The notes under the pieces were generated by a model. That model saw nothing but the letters and a program-made list of their open reading frames with translations. It did no database searches and had not been told where the DNA came from. From positions 1,131,001 to 1,195,000 of the forward strand of contig JAVMKO010000006.1 in the NCBI GenBank assembly GCA_032164245.1: a stretch of DNA of 64,000 nt, read 5' to 3'. A program made the position numbers and the translations under genes. This DNA comes from Sternotherus odoratus (taxonomy: Eukaryota; Chordata; Testudines; Kinosternidae). Shown here one piece after another: positions 22,153 through 34,128 of this stretch; the stretch's first letter is position 1, and each line of letters opens with the position of its first letter.

Positions 22153-25100
22153 TTCCTATCTCACCGGCCTCTGGACAAGTGCACACAGCGTGCGCTCAGT
22201 CTTTGTGCTGACTTGCAGTTTGCTTCGGGTGGCAATTAAAGGTGTCGTTGATACTAGTTCAACCTGGAAAGGTTCGAGACTGGGGCGTGTGAGGAGTTTT
22301 GCTTTTTGCCTCTCAGCAGTTCTGACAGAAAATCCTCCCCAGCTGGTTCTAAGTTAAAACGCTCCCGTTGAGATGCTGCTCTCAGTCACACCGGAGTCAA
22401 CTCGAGAGCGGCTGCCTCCTTTGACTAGGGTGGAACTAGGGTGGAATGTGTCAGGAGTCACAGAGAGCAGAGTCTGGTCCCCTGCTGGCAGGTCTCACTC
22501 AGCTTTCAAATCGTCTCCTTTTGGGAAGGTGCAGTTATATGATTCAGCTTTGAATTAACCCATTTCTTCTTTTCTCACGTTTCTGTTTCAATATCTGTGT
22601 TAAAGCACCCAGCAGCCTCGGCAAGGAGCTCTGTAGGATTTGCTGCCTAGAAATAATCAGTAGACGAAAACACAGTTGTGGTGGGTTTTTAATACAGTTC
22701 TGTGTGTATTTCATGGTGCGCCTGTGGTTGTGTATAGACATATTCACTCAAAGTATGTTCGTCCTAGTCATTCCAAAAAGGGGGAGGAGTTTACTCACCC
22801 GGCTATGTTTATTGGAGGGATGACAGCCAGAAGGGAGGAGCTATGCAAATACTCAGTATTGGTGCAAGAGAAGTTGCACGCAAGCTTGCTGAGAATAAAA
22901 CATTTCAGCACATCTGAGTTGGTGTGTGGTGATGGGTGGAGCAGTAGAGTGTGGCTACAGTGAAATTCTGAGCAAGCCACATTTGCCATGGTCATATGGA
23001 GGTTATTTAAAATACCTGTACATTTTTTCTAAAAAGCCTCTGGTCTGACTGCCTCTTAACATCCCTCAACTTGAGAGCAGGGATTTATGGGCTGTTTGAT
23101 TACTGAGAAATAGCAGGAGTTGTGTGTCTGTATCTCTGTAATACCTCTGCACTCTGACTAACTCCATGAATTCAGATTTAGTGTCAGAAGGTTTCCATAA
23201 AATACTCTATAGGATTTTTATACTTTGATCTATCCAAGAAAAAGGAGCAGGGCATTTGGATCAATAGAAAATGTGAACATTATGGCATTTATATTTATTT
23301 TTTACTAGAGTTTCTAGTATATTTCAGTCTTTATTACCCAGGTTTTTTACAAATCTGCCCTTGGTGAAGAATAATTTTGTCAAGCAGAGCACTCTGAATG
23401 CACTGTAATTCTCGTCCCCCTCTCTATGAATGGCATCCTACCACAAGAGTGTCAGAACATATTGATAGTCCTGAGAAGCAGCACATGCCCCCCATAACTG
23501 GGGTGTTTATGTCATAAATTTGGGAATTTGCACACCATTTGGTTCTGGGTTTACAACATTGTTTTTCTTTTCAGTAGGTGTTTTTGTGATGGTTTTCACT
23601 GTAGTATTTGAGCATTCTCAAGCACTAGTGAATTAAGCCTCATCCCACCTGGGAGACGTAGGGAAGCCCTTTTCAAAGAGTTGTTCTATTACTTCCTCAT
23701 GAACATTACAGGATGTTGGCGAAATGTTGGTCTCGGAAGACAGAAATCTATCTAAAACCTACAGCCTAGAAAACAGAGCAGAACGTGTTGCTAGAGAAGT
23801 TTCCAGCCTCCATTTTGGTCTGTCTGATCTCCATCCTGAACAAGCCGGAGGTATTCCCCTCTAAGACGGAAGCTTGGCAGAAGTCCATGGGTGTGCGTAG
23901 GGGTTGGCGGAGTCAGAACTCCACGGGAACCAACAGCCGTGAGCATGTACAATGGTAGGAGCTAGTGACCATGTGCCATACAGGGTGAGAGAGGGGTCAG
24001 CTAGCTGACTGACGGGTGGGTCACAACCCACTCAGACAGGTTACCACTTGTCCCAAAGTCACAGCTCTAAGGTAGAGGTTGGTACTGATCATGCGCCAAA
24101 CAGGCAATTGCTTCTAAGAATAGAGAGGTCTGTTAGGAGAGAGCTAGAGTGCAGCATAAAAGGCCAGCAGGCAGATTTTGGAGAGAGAGACAGAGCAATA
24201 GGGACAGGACGAAGAAGGGGAACTGCTGCACAGAGAAATAAAGGAGACGACTGGAGAGGAGCAAAGTTGGCTGATGAGAGTGATCAGATCTGGGGAGCAG
24301 CAGCAGTCAGCAACTGCAATTTAAAGGGATTCTAATGGATTTATAAAGTAAGCCTGCTACTCTTAATTAGCATATAGCCTCAGTATAGTATAGGATAATA
24401 TATAGGATTAGCGCGTGTGTGCTTACAAGAATGCATAAAATCCTGTTTTTAATTGCAAATTACCTATGTAAACTTTAAAGCAATTTAAGAACTGTTGATG
24501 ATTTGTTGCAAACTGGTCATTTGTAACAAAACACTTCACACAGAATAATTTAAACTATATGCTAATGTCGTTTGAATGCTCTTTAAACTTGCAATAAGGG
24601 ATATGGGTAAGGGATTAGGTGCCTTGTTTACTATTTTTAGAATATACTATATTAGGGATTACTAAGTACCTTAATAAAAACATACTCTGTTTTGGAAAAT
24701 AACATTTTCTCTGTCAATTACTTTATCGGAAGGTTATAACCATGTCCATTAGTGTTTTCCTTAACAACTCTAAAAACTGATACCTCAGGAAGGACGGATT
24801 AAGGGGGCAATAGGCAGGGCATTCTTGGAATGCCCCAAATCCATTTTTCAGGGTGCCAAATGCAGTATACAGCAGTAAGATAAACATCCATTGCAGCTTT
24901 GAATGAGGTGATACAGTCATGTTTGCAATTCCAATTCAGTGTGTCTTTGCATTTTGTTTTTTAGTTTAGTACTGTCCAGTCCAGAGAATCAATGCAAATC
25001 ATCAGTAATCTGTCTGAGATTGATAAATGACTTTATGCTGCTGTCCTTGTCTGTTGGGTCAGCACACTTATTTTAACTTCTGATATCTCGGTGTCAGACT

Positions 25101-25665
25101 GTTCTACAGTAAATAATCAATGTGCTTCTTAAAAAGTTCAGTTAACGGTAAAATACATTTACAGTAAAAGATACATTACTCCAACATAATTATAGATTTT
25201 GTTTTTTTCTCATAACTCACAACAATGACAACATGTGAAATATGAGATACCAGCTGCACCATCCCATTTAACAGGCTTTCCTTTCTTTTCATAGGTGAGG
25301 CTGGTTTACTAAGTGCTAGATTGCACCCATAGTTTATTCAGCCTTCCTGGGGGCCTCGGGGAAGTACTCTTCCCCTCCACAGGGCCAAGTAAGGTCTGCC
25401 TGGCTCTTGCATTCGTGTCTGGGGAGATGTAGTATCTCTGTGCGCCAGACACTCCAGCCCCTGTGGGTGGGAGAGAGAGGCCGTCAGAGAAATCACGGTG
25501 GTGAAGCCCCCATGTTCCCCAAGTACATCCCATCAGGTTTGAGAGGGGAGAGATCAGCACATCTACAGGGAACATATGGTCTCCCCAGGAGTAGGAAGGG
25601 AGCAGTCACAGGGCTGAATCTTATAGCTCAATCTAGACCTAAAATATTCTTGCTGTAGTGGTCAC
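22153..25665. other. 3.5 kb without a recognised gene
   Basis: Largely unassigned. About 24000-24340 has a TATA-like cataaaagg near 24157 and aataaagg near 24238 in an otherwise purine-rich block, which might be part of an unknown LTR; this is weak. About 22700-22960 and 23000-23500 show no motif. Confidence 0.4.
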
Positions 25666-25758
25666 AGATTCATAGAGTCCAGGGTCAGAAGGGACCATTG
25701 GGATCACCTGATCTGGTCATGGAACATCCTCAGAATAATTCCTAGAAAAGCAGCCATA
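25666..25758 (-). mobile_element. CR1 3' tail, left part of a split copy
   Basis: Plus strand reads gattcatagagtccagggtc, agaagggaccattgggatca and aataattcctagaaaagcag. This is the complement of the CR1 tail, and the same subfamily as 1305-2415. The copy resumes at about 26116. Confidence 0.75.
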
Positions 25759-26115
25759 TGACTAAATCCTCCAGGCTAACAAGAGATCCAGCCCTCTGAT
25801 CACCTAGGCACCACTTAGTTATCCTGGAGAAGGCTGATTGGGGAATACTCGGCTGATCAGTTGAGGGTTATATAAGAAGACACAGGAAGGAAGTGAAGGG
25901 CAGAGGACTGGGTTAGCTAAGCCCAATATGTGCGGAGATCCCAAGGGAGGGAGAGATCCGGTCCTGTTGGAAAGGGCAAGAACCCACTGCAAAGATTTGG
26001 CTGCACGAGACTGTATTGGTATTGGTGGTGGGACTCTAATAAATTGTGTGCAGAACTGGAGAGTCAGAGGTTTCTGGATATCAGAGGATGCGGATGCAGA
26101 GTGGCCCATTACCAT
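25759..26115 (+). mobile_element. LTR-like insert in CR1
   Basis: About 360 bases of unrelated sequence split a CR1 copy: before it the CR1 reads agaaaagcagccat, after it ttgactgaaaaattgtcagtg, which are adjacent in the copy at 1305-2415. The insert has a TATA-box candidate, ggttatataag, at about 25866 and a polyadenylation-like ctaataaattg at about 26035, the spacing expected for a short LTR read on the plus strand. Exact ends and target duplication are unclear. No coding frame. Confidence 0.45.
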
Positions 26116-27420
26116 CCAAACTTGACTGAAAAATTGTCAGTGATGGAGAATACATCACAAACCTTGATAATTGCTAATTACTTGGTAGTGCTGATTATTC
26201 TCATCATTAACAAATTACAGTTTATTTACCATCTTAATTTGTCTAGCATCAACTTCCAGTCATTGAATCATGTCATAACTTTCTCTGCTAGAGTAAAGAG
26301 CCCATTATTAAATATTTAGTCTTCATGCAGATACTTACAGATTGTAGTCGTGACTCCCTGAACCTTCTCTTTATGAAGTTAAATAGATGATGTTTACCTA
26401 TCCAGTAAGTCTTGAGTCTATCACTGTCAGGCATGTTTTCTAATCTTTTAATCACCTTTCTGACTCTTTTCTGAACCCTCAATGTATCAGCCTCCTCCTG
26501 GAATTGTCAGCAGCAGAGCTGGACACGGTATTCCCGCAGCCAAATACAGATGTAAAATAGCCTCTCTCCTCTCATGTAAAATAGCCTCTCTCCTCATCGC
26601 TGAGAGTCGCCCGCTTATGCATCCCAGGATCCCATGAGCTCTTTTGGTCACAGCATCACACCGGGAGCTCGTGTTCAGCCAATTATCCACCATGACTCCC
26701 CAGTCTTTTTGGAGTCATGGCTTCCTAGGATAGAGTCCCCCATCCTCCGAGTGCGTTATCCCTAGAATCACACATTTAGCTACATCAAACTGCATATTGT
26801 TCCTGGCATCCACTTTGCCCAGAGATCCACGCAGCTCTGAATCAGTGACCTGTTCTCTTGCTATTTATCATGCCCCCAGTATTTGTGTTATTTGCAAACT
26901 TTATCAGTGATAATTTTACGTTTTCTTCCAGGTCACTGATAATATTAAATAGCCTATGGCCAAAAACTTATAATTATATTTTGAGATGTATCAGTTAGTC
27001 AGTTTTTAATCCATTTACTGTGTGCCATGATAATTTTATGTATGCCATATTGTTGTAGCCCTGTTGATCTCAGGATATTAAAGAGCCAGGTGGGTGAGGT
27101 AATATCTTTTATTGGACCCACTTCTGCTGGTGAGCTGGTCTCTTTCACCAACAGAATTTGGTCCAGTAAAAGATATGTCCCCATGGTAAATTTTATCATT
27201 CACATTTTTACTGAAATTGTTGTCCAATACCAAGTCAAATGCCTGACAGAAGTCTAAGTTTCCTTTATCAGCTCTATTACCTTTATCAGTCAAAGTTGTT
27301 ATCTCATCAAAAAGAGATCAGGTGAGCTTGACGGGCTCTTTTTCCATAAACCCATGGTGATTGGCATTAACTACACTACAAGCCCCTATTAGCCACTCCA
27401 TTATCTTGCTTGGGATCCAG
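26116..27420 (-). mobile_element. Old CR1 LINE fragment, main part, interrupted by a PLE
   Basis: Shares landmarks with 1305-2415 in the same order: ggcatgttttctaatctttt, gggagctcgtgttcagcc, tccaccatgactccccag and ccataaacccatggtgattgg. It contains a local duplication of catgtaaaatagcctctctc at 26575-26600. The RT part at 27181-27420 continues after the PLE at 27050-27180. Multiple frameshifts; inactive. Confidence 0.8.
27050..27180 (-). mobile_element. Penelope-type 3' tail insertion with inverted halves
   Basis: Starts tgttgtagccctgttgatct and continues ggtgaggtaatatctttt, a widespread reptile repeat whose end (complement of ccaacacggctacaac) is the same as PLE tails ending agactaacacggctac. 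Bases 27102-27133 and 27145-27176 are inverted copies at 28 of 32 positions. The host CR1 segment ccatgataattttat (27025-27039) is repeated as ccatggtaaattttat (27181-27196), consistent with a target duplication of about 15 bases, although about 10 extra bases lie between the left copy and the tail. The PLE assignment is by tail similarity. Confidence 0.55.
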
Positions 27421-27949
27421 AACTGGCCATGAACTTCCTTCCCATCTGTGGAACTTGTCTAGCGCTCCAAGGCTTATTCAAAAATGTTAAACTAAAAGGA
27501 GTGTCTACAAAGCATTTCTGTTGTCCTGTATCTTACAGTCCTGCCTCCCACTCTACTAATGTTTGAACTTGGGGAATGAAAACTCATTCACCTGATAAAA
27601 TGAGTCAAAGCACACATACTGCCCAGTTTGGTTTCCCCTTAACGAATCAGCCACATAGCGCTAAGTCATTGTATGTCAGCTTTTAATAGGGTTTAATAGG
27701 GAGTATCAAGTATCTAAGTGAAATAAATGACTATGAAGCTGTTAAACCTGAAAGAGTGAAGTGTGGCAACATAATAAGACTTGTAAAACTGCAAAAGTTA
27801 ATGTGATTAAAATCATAATCCCCTTTCTGTGACCAAAGTAAAATGTATTGATATAATGTGGCCTGCTCTCTATCCCACGGCAAACCAATCACTGCATTTT
27901 CAAATACTGTAAACACTGAGAAACCTCTTTTGCTTTGTTTTTCTTGCAG
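27421..27949. other. No recognised feature
   Basis: Unassigned AT-rich sequence between the CR1 and the candidate exon. Confidence 0.4.
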
Positions 27950-28076
27950 AATTTTTAGTAATAATTGTCCACCCTCTAAAGAGAGAGATGGGTGGGAACA
28001 AACTAAAGGCCAGAAAAGGGAGGGTATAAAAACAGTACTGAGTATGGGAGTCGATGATTCTCCTGGCATTGACTGG
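27950..28076 (+). other. Candidate spliced exon of unknown protein
   Basis: A pyrimidine-rich tract ending ttttgctttgtttttcttgcag (27928-27949) is a textbook acceptor, and 28077 begins gtaagtggg, a full-consensus donor. Between them one frame is open over 42 complete codons, starting at 27951. It includes NNCPPSKERDGWEQTKG and SMGVDDSPGIDW, ends in phase 0 at the donor and leaves a single base of a split codon at the acceptor. I do not recognise the protein. Chance pairs of good splice sites occur in 64 kb, and it could be a noncoding-RNA exon. No neighbouring exon was identified. Confidence 0.3.
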
Positions 28077-28335
28077 GTAAGTGGGTGACAAAGACATACA
28101 TTTTTCTGCTAAATTCTATTCATTTTGATATGTCATCTTGTTTGTTTGTGTTGTCCATGTGTTGTGTCCTATCTGACATCTGGGTTGTGAACTGTATGGG
28201 GCAGAAACAGTCATCTTCGATACTTTGCCCTGATTTTTTACTAGGATTTCTACACCCTACTGTAATACGAATGTAATAAAAGGAGGAAAAATGATTTAAA
28301 TAGCTAGTGCATGAGTTTCTAAGGATTTCCAAATA

Positions 28336-28521
28336 CAGACGCTTCCCGACTTACACAAAATTCAACTTATGCAAGGTGTTCCAGAATGGAACGCTTGCGT
28401 AAGCCAGAGATGTATCACCGGCCATTACGGAAAAACAAACAACCTATTTTTAGCTTATGGAGCCTTTTCCATAAGCATGGATTTCTGTAAGTCAGGTCTT
28501 CTGCAACCCGGGGAGTGTCTG
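28336..28521. mobile_element. Short DNA transposon with cagacgcttcccgac-type ends
   Basis: The left end reads cagacgcttcccgacttac and the right end complements to cagacactccccgggttg, an imperfect inverted pair. The left flank ends in TA, as for Tc1/mariner or pogo/Tigger insertions; on the right the expected TA is TG. An internal inverted pair (gcttatggagcc against ccataagc) suggests a MITE. 186 bases, no frame. Confidence 0.6.
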
Positions 28522-30549
28522 TGTATATAAATATTGAAAGGGAATTATCAAAGTATTTTTGAGAGAAGTGAACATTAGAGAGAGAGAAGTGAACATTTAG
28601 GATAAGGGTAATTTTCGAATGGCCTGTAACTTAACAATTGTTTGACAGATTTTCTTCACTCTTTATACAGACTTTAGCTTGGAAACTTGTTTGGGCTGTA
28701 AATGGACACTGTTATTCTGAAGGCCAAAGCAAAAAAGGATTTAAGAGGCTACTAGACAGCTTTATTATGGAAGCTTGTTGCAAATTTAAGTATAAATATA
28801 GATGGTGGGTCCGTTCCCCTGGGGCTGTCCCAGAGAGGCCACCAACTATTGAAAACAAACTATACTTGTCTACCTGGCCTCAGGTGTCCCAAATGACCTG
28901 ACTCTGCCCTCACTTGTACCAATATGGCTCCATCAACTTCAGTGGAGTTACCCTTCATTAGGGCTGGTCGAAAATTTACTAATGAAACATTTGTCTCTCC
29001 AAAAATGATGTTTTGTCAAAATTGAAACTTTTTGGGGAACGTGTTGAGGTCAGCAACATTTTGTTCAGAATAAAACTAAATAAAGCATTTAGATAATGTA
29101 AATCCATGTTAATATTTTCAGAACGGAACATTTCATTATATTCATTCATTATTTTTGGAAAATAACTTTTTGTTTCAAAATTTATTTTACAATTTAAAAA
29201 TAGTTAAAATTGAAACTGAACCAGGATATTTTGATTTTGTTGAAAGAAAATGTTTCAATTGAGCACAAAACAACATTTTTTAAAAAAAAAATTCATTTCA
29301 TGGAACTTTTCCAAAATTCAATGTTTCACTCCAATTCAGAACAAAAAGAAATGTCAAAGTCATGGAATTTCCCATGTAGTGTTTGGTTCCCAGAGAGCTC
29401 TACTCTTGATGAATACCACTTTAAGATCAGGATCAAGTCCCGCGTAAGTAAGATAGGATTGACGGTGCACAAGAAGAAGCAGTCTCAGCAGAGAGAGATT
29501 TATTTTTATTTTCTTTGGGACTAGGCTTGTTGCAATATTTCTGCCAAGTCTGAAGATGAAATGCAGCTTTCACCTGAAAACTCCTGCCTTTGCCTACAGT
29601 CGAAAATGCAACGTTTTCTTTTTCTTTTTTTCTTTTTATTGCAGTCTGAAAACCCATGAAGTCGAGTTTTCAGACCTTCTGTTTCCTGGCTTTGTCAATG
29701 ACATGAATGCTTGTTTCACACAGCTCTGATCCAGGATGCCACACTGTCTGGGATATCAGCTTAGCCTGACAACTTTGAATTGCTTGATCTTTGAAGCGAT
29801 CATTTAGATTCCAGATCACATATCCAATTAATCTAATACAAAGAACCAATTTATCTTTTGCAATTGTTTCTATATGTTAATTACATTTGAAAACAAAGAG
29901 AAAAAGCTTTCTAGAAGCAGGAGCAGTTTCTTCCTGAAGAAATGTCATAAATCTTAATTTTTCCTGTCATTTTACCTGCCATTTTATTAGATTCCATCAT
30001 GTGATTCAGAATGAAAGACAATTTACCCTGCTTTCAAAGTCTGAAGTGTAAATTGAAAGACGTGTTGGGCATGAATATTTAAACATGACTTAAGAACTAC
30101 AAAACAAAATACTATTTTCTCTCTAACATGGTGGTATATTTACCCAGCATGTAGCTAATCTGAGTATTTCAAAGTTAATGCAAATGGTTGCAGAATTGAC
30201 AGGTGGACGCATGCTGAAATGAAAAATAATGGCAATGGAGATTAGTGATGTGTGAGATGTGAGCCTGAAAAACTCATGTACACTGAATTTCTGCTCATTC
30301 CATACATCTACTTCTGTTTAGGCATCTCAGAAAAGAGGCCTTGCTTCATTCAAGCCCAGTGAAAGTACGTGCCATGGAGAGCGAGGGGGATAAAAAGATA
30401 TTTCAGCTTAGTAACTGGGGCAGAAGATGAGCCAAGTTGGCCTACCTGTGTGTCCACTTCTCCATACTGTCTGTGCATCGTGTGTTCTTATCGTGATCAA
30501 TAGCTTCCAGCACGCCTCCTACCACAGAGGAAGGTGTTCTGTGCCAGGA
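28522..30549. other. No gene recognised; AT-rich repeat block
   Basis: 28960-29370 starts agggctggtcgaaaattt and is full of aaaatg/ttttgaa words; it resembles 6700-6920 and looks like a diffuse low-complexity interspersed repeat. The remainder is unassigned. Confidence 0.4.
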
Positions 30550-31605
30550 TGGTAAATTGGTTGAAACTATGGTAAAGAAAAAAATTGTCAGACACACAGA
30601 TGATCATAATTTGTTGGGAAATAGCCAACATGGTTTTTGCAAAGGGAAATTATGCCTCACCAATCCACTAGAATTCTTTGAGGGGGTCAACAAGCATGTG
30701 GATAAGGAAGATCCAGTGGATAGAGTGTATTTAGATTTTCAGAAATCCTTTGACAAGGTCCCTCAAAGGCTCTTAAACAAAATAAGCAGTCAAGGAATAC
30801 GAGGGAAGGTCCTCTCATGGATTAGTGACTGGTTAAAAGATAGGAAGCAAAGGGTAGGAAGAAATGGTCAGTTTTCAGAATGGAGAGAGGTAAATAGTGG
30901 TGTCCCTGAGGGGTCTGTGCTGTGCCCAGTCCGATTTAACATGCCTCTTTATAAATCCATGGTACATCCACATCTTGAACACTGCACAAAGATGTGGTCA
31001 CCCCATCTCAAAAGAAATATCTACTGGGATTGGAGAAGGTTCAGAACAACAAAAATGATTAGGGTATATAACAGCTTCTGTATGAGAAGATATTAATAAG
31101 ACTGGGACTTTTCAGCTTGGAAAACAGGCGACTAAGGGGGGATATGATAGAGGTCTATAAAATCATGAGTGGTGTGGAGAGAGTAAATAAGGAAGTGATA
31201 TTTACTCCTTCTCATAATACAAGAACAAGGAGCCACCAAATGAAATTAATAAGTAGCTGGTTTAAAACAAACACGAGAAAGTATTTTTTCATGCAACGCA
31301 CTGTGAACCTCTGGAACTCCTTGCCAGAGGCAATTGTGAAGGCCAGTATTATAATGGGGTTCAAAAGGGAGCTAGATAAATGAATGGAAGATAGATCCAT
31401 CAATGGCTATTAGCCAGGACAGGCAGGAATGGTGTCCCTAGCCTCTGTTTGTCAGAAGCTGGGATTTAGTGACATGACATAGATCACTTGATGATTCCCT
31501 GTCTGTTTATTCCCTTTGGGGCACCTGCCATTGACCACTGTCAGAGGACAGGAGACTGAGCTTGTTGGACCTTTGATCTGACCTGTCTTGCCGTTCTCAT
31601 GTTCT
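30550..31605 (+). mobile_element. CR1 LINE 3' part with internal RT deletion
   Basis: An open frame at 30557-31096 gives NSQHGFCKGKLCLTNPLEFF, VDRVYLDFQKSFDKVPQRLL and SGVPEGSVL, the first RT blocks of CR1. At about 30940 it jumps to PLYKSMVHPHLEHCTKMWSP, a block normally about 170 residues further on, so the FADD catalytic motif is gone. A frame change near 31080 leads to [20 protein letters not shown] and the C-terminus (31117-31383). The 3' tail with gtgtccctagcctctgtttg and ccgttctcatgttcttatg ends at about 31605. One of the better-preserved copies, but not functional. Confidence 0.9.
30935..30950. other. Deletion junction in the CR1
   Basis: Plus-strand frame passes from SGVPEGSVLCPVRFNM to PLYKSMVHPHLEHC without a stop, losing the FADD block. 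Confidence 0.65.
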
Positions 31606-34128
31606 TATGATGTCTGGAGTCACTTTCCCTTACCCTTCCTATCAGCTGTTCCTAAGCTAGTGGCCGTGTGGCTTTGGGAGGGGGCATCAGTGCAGCTGGG
31701 GAGGGAGGAGGGTGCCAATTGGTGACCATTCTTCGACTAACCAGACAATGTAGAAATGAGCCTTGGATGTGGTCCCAGAGGACTCTGCCTTGTTAGCTGG
31801 CAGTAGCAGAGTCATTGGCTCTGCACTGTGGCCCTGGCTAAACCAAGTGTTCCGTCCTCATGGAAGGAGACTCATTCAGACCTGCATATCCCTGTCCCCA
31901 ACCACGGCAATACAAGGCTGCTCTTGTGCTCAATGCAGTAATATCACAGGGTGGTACAAAGAATGGGACCAAGATAGCTCCTCTTTCCTTCCCCTGCTGA
32001 CTAAGTTCTCATGCGGAGTGCGGTTGTCAACATGAGAAATGTGCCCCAATTTCGCTAAATGGTTTTAGAATGTGCCCATTTAAGATGTGATCCCTGTCTC
32101 GTGGAGACATGGCCTGAAACGGACCAGCTGGACAGGGATGAAGAAGAATGAGACAGCCCAGCATGTCGGCCTGCCGCAGGCATCATCCTTCCATTGCCAC
32201 ACCCTCAGATCACTGCGGTTTGCTTCACACTGCTCAATGCTGAGGGGTTTGTTGGTGACGCATTGCGGCCCGGCATGCATTTTGGCAAACGCTGGCTCTG
32301 TATCTTTTGAGGGCTCATCTGCAGTGAGAGACGCAGACATAACTTATGACATCCTCATTGTCTTTCTGTTTTTATCATGTGACACAGGGAGGCGGGTCCC
32401 ATTGCTCACCTGTACTCTCAGATTATCCAATGTGCAGAGTATTATTTTCTCTAATATGCCTAAAATTGCTACAGATCAGCTAAGAATTGGGTGTGTGGCT
32501 AATTGCTGTTTAAGCATCCAGTGAATTTTATTAACCACGTCCTCCCCTCCAGCCTCCACGCTTGTTTGTCTCATCCGCTGGCTACGTCTTGTCTGTTAGA
32601 ACGGGAGCTCACTGGGGCGAGGACTGTCCGTCACTGGATGATCCGACAGCACGTCCCCCAATAGGTAGCGACCTGACTGAGGCCTTGAGGGACTCTCACA
32701 GTGTAACTGTGACATAATCAACAGACCAGAAATGTCTGAAAATCCTCTGATCTCTTTAAATCTGGGCTGGAATAAACTGGATTAGGAAAATGCCGGCCTC
32801 TGCCATGTACCGGTTCCAATCCAGAATCAAAAGCAATGGAGTGCACTAGTCAGAATCCATTAAACACAACCGGGCGGAGGCAGCTGGTTCAAATCCCATC
32901 TCATTGTTATTATCTTATCGCTTCTGGCTCATGGTGGAAATGGGAGGGAATAAAATGGACCCTAAACTCAGCAGCTTTATTCTGAAAATTGCTAAAGGTG
33001 GAGAACAGGGAACCAGTGGGGTTCTTGCTTCATTTACCCACTTTGCCCATCCCCAGCGGGGAGGCTGTACATGTTTTCTTGCTCCTTGGGCATCAACAGT
33101 GTCCCTGAGTCTTCTTTCAAGTGGACTAAAACAATGAAAATGCCCGCTCCAGTCAGAAACAGCACAACAAATGGAAATGACGGGCAGCATTTCACTGAGG
33201 TCTGTGCGCCAGAGACATGTACCCCTATTGTTTATTGTGTTACAAATCTTTCTGTGAGAGGCTCTGGATAAAGAGGAAAGTGGTTCTAAAGGAAATACAA
33301 CTCACAAAGATTAGATAAAGAAAGCAACTGTAAAAAAAACATCTGAAGAGCACCTTTTCAGCATGCAAGGCCTGACAAATTGTTTAGTGGTTTATAACTC
33401 CATAATGAAAATATGGAGCTATTTCAGAAACAAAGATTTTGGTAATAAGCATGTATTTGAATTTGGGTTAAGAAATAAAATGTTCTAAAGATGCTTCTTC
33501 TTGAAGTACTTTGTGAGTGTGCACATGTTTATTTTTAAACATGTTACTGCTATTGTTTGAGTACTAAATAAATGAGACCATATTATAAAAGTATGTATTC
33601 GAAGGACAATATCTTCCTAAAGACAGACTCTATAATAGTGGAGAGAACAATTACAGTGGACAGACCTACCTTACATGTGCATCGTTAAATGGTTCAATAT
33701 GCAATTGATAAATAGAGCAATCAATTTGCCTCTATAAAACACATTTTAACAAACACTACACTTTAGTCGACACAAATACACCAACTCTTGGGATTAGAGT
33801 CTGAAGCTGACTGATCCTCTAGAAAATTACACAAACAATTTGTTCTATAGTTTTGTTATTGAATCTTTGTCCAAAAAAGTTCTCTGAGTAGGAAATGCTT
33901 GTGTTAGCCTACTAACTGTTTTGTCAGTAATTGAAACGTTTTTATCCAAATGATAAGAATGAAAGGATATCTGAAGAGAGTATATGGTTATTACCTCATA
34001 AATGGAAAGTACTCCCAAAGTGGCTATCTGAATTAAGAAAACTGCTGATCAGAGATATGTGATATGTAACTGTACATAAGACACGTTTACCTTTTATCCG
34101 AAAGAAAATATTAAGACCCCAATTCAGA
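31606..34128. other. No gene recognised
   Basis: Unassigned except for an old repeat at about 32580-32690 (agaacgggagctcactgggg, gaggactgtccgtc), which belongs to the same ancient family as 6985-7215 in the opposite orientation. Near 32889 a ggttcaaatccc word resembles a pol III B box but no A box partners it. Confidence 0.4.

Noticed and set aside
30557..31096. 179-aa frame as a host gene
   Set aside because: CR1 reverse transcriptase with a deletion.
32880..32910. ggttcaaatccc as a tRNA or SINE B box
   Set aside because: No A box at a suitable distance and no cloverleaf.
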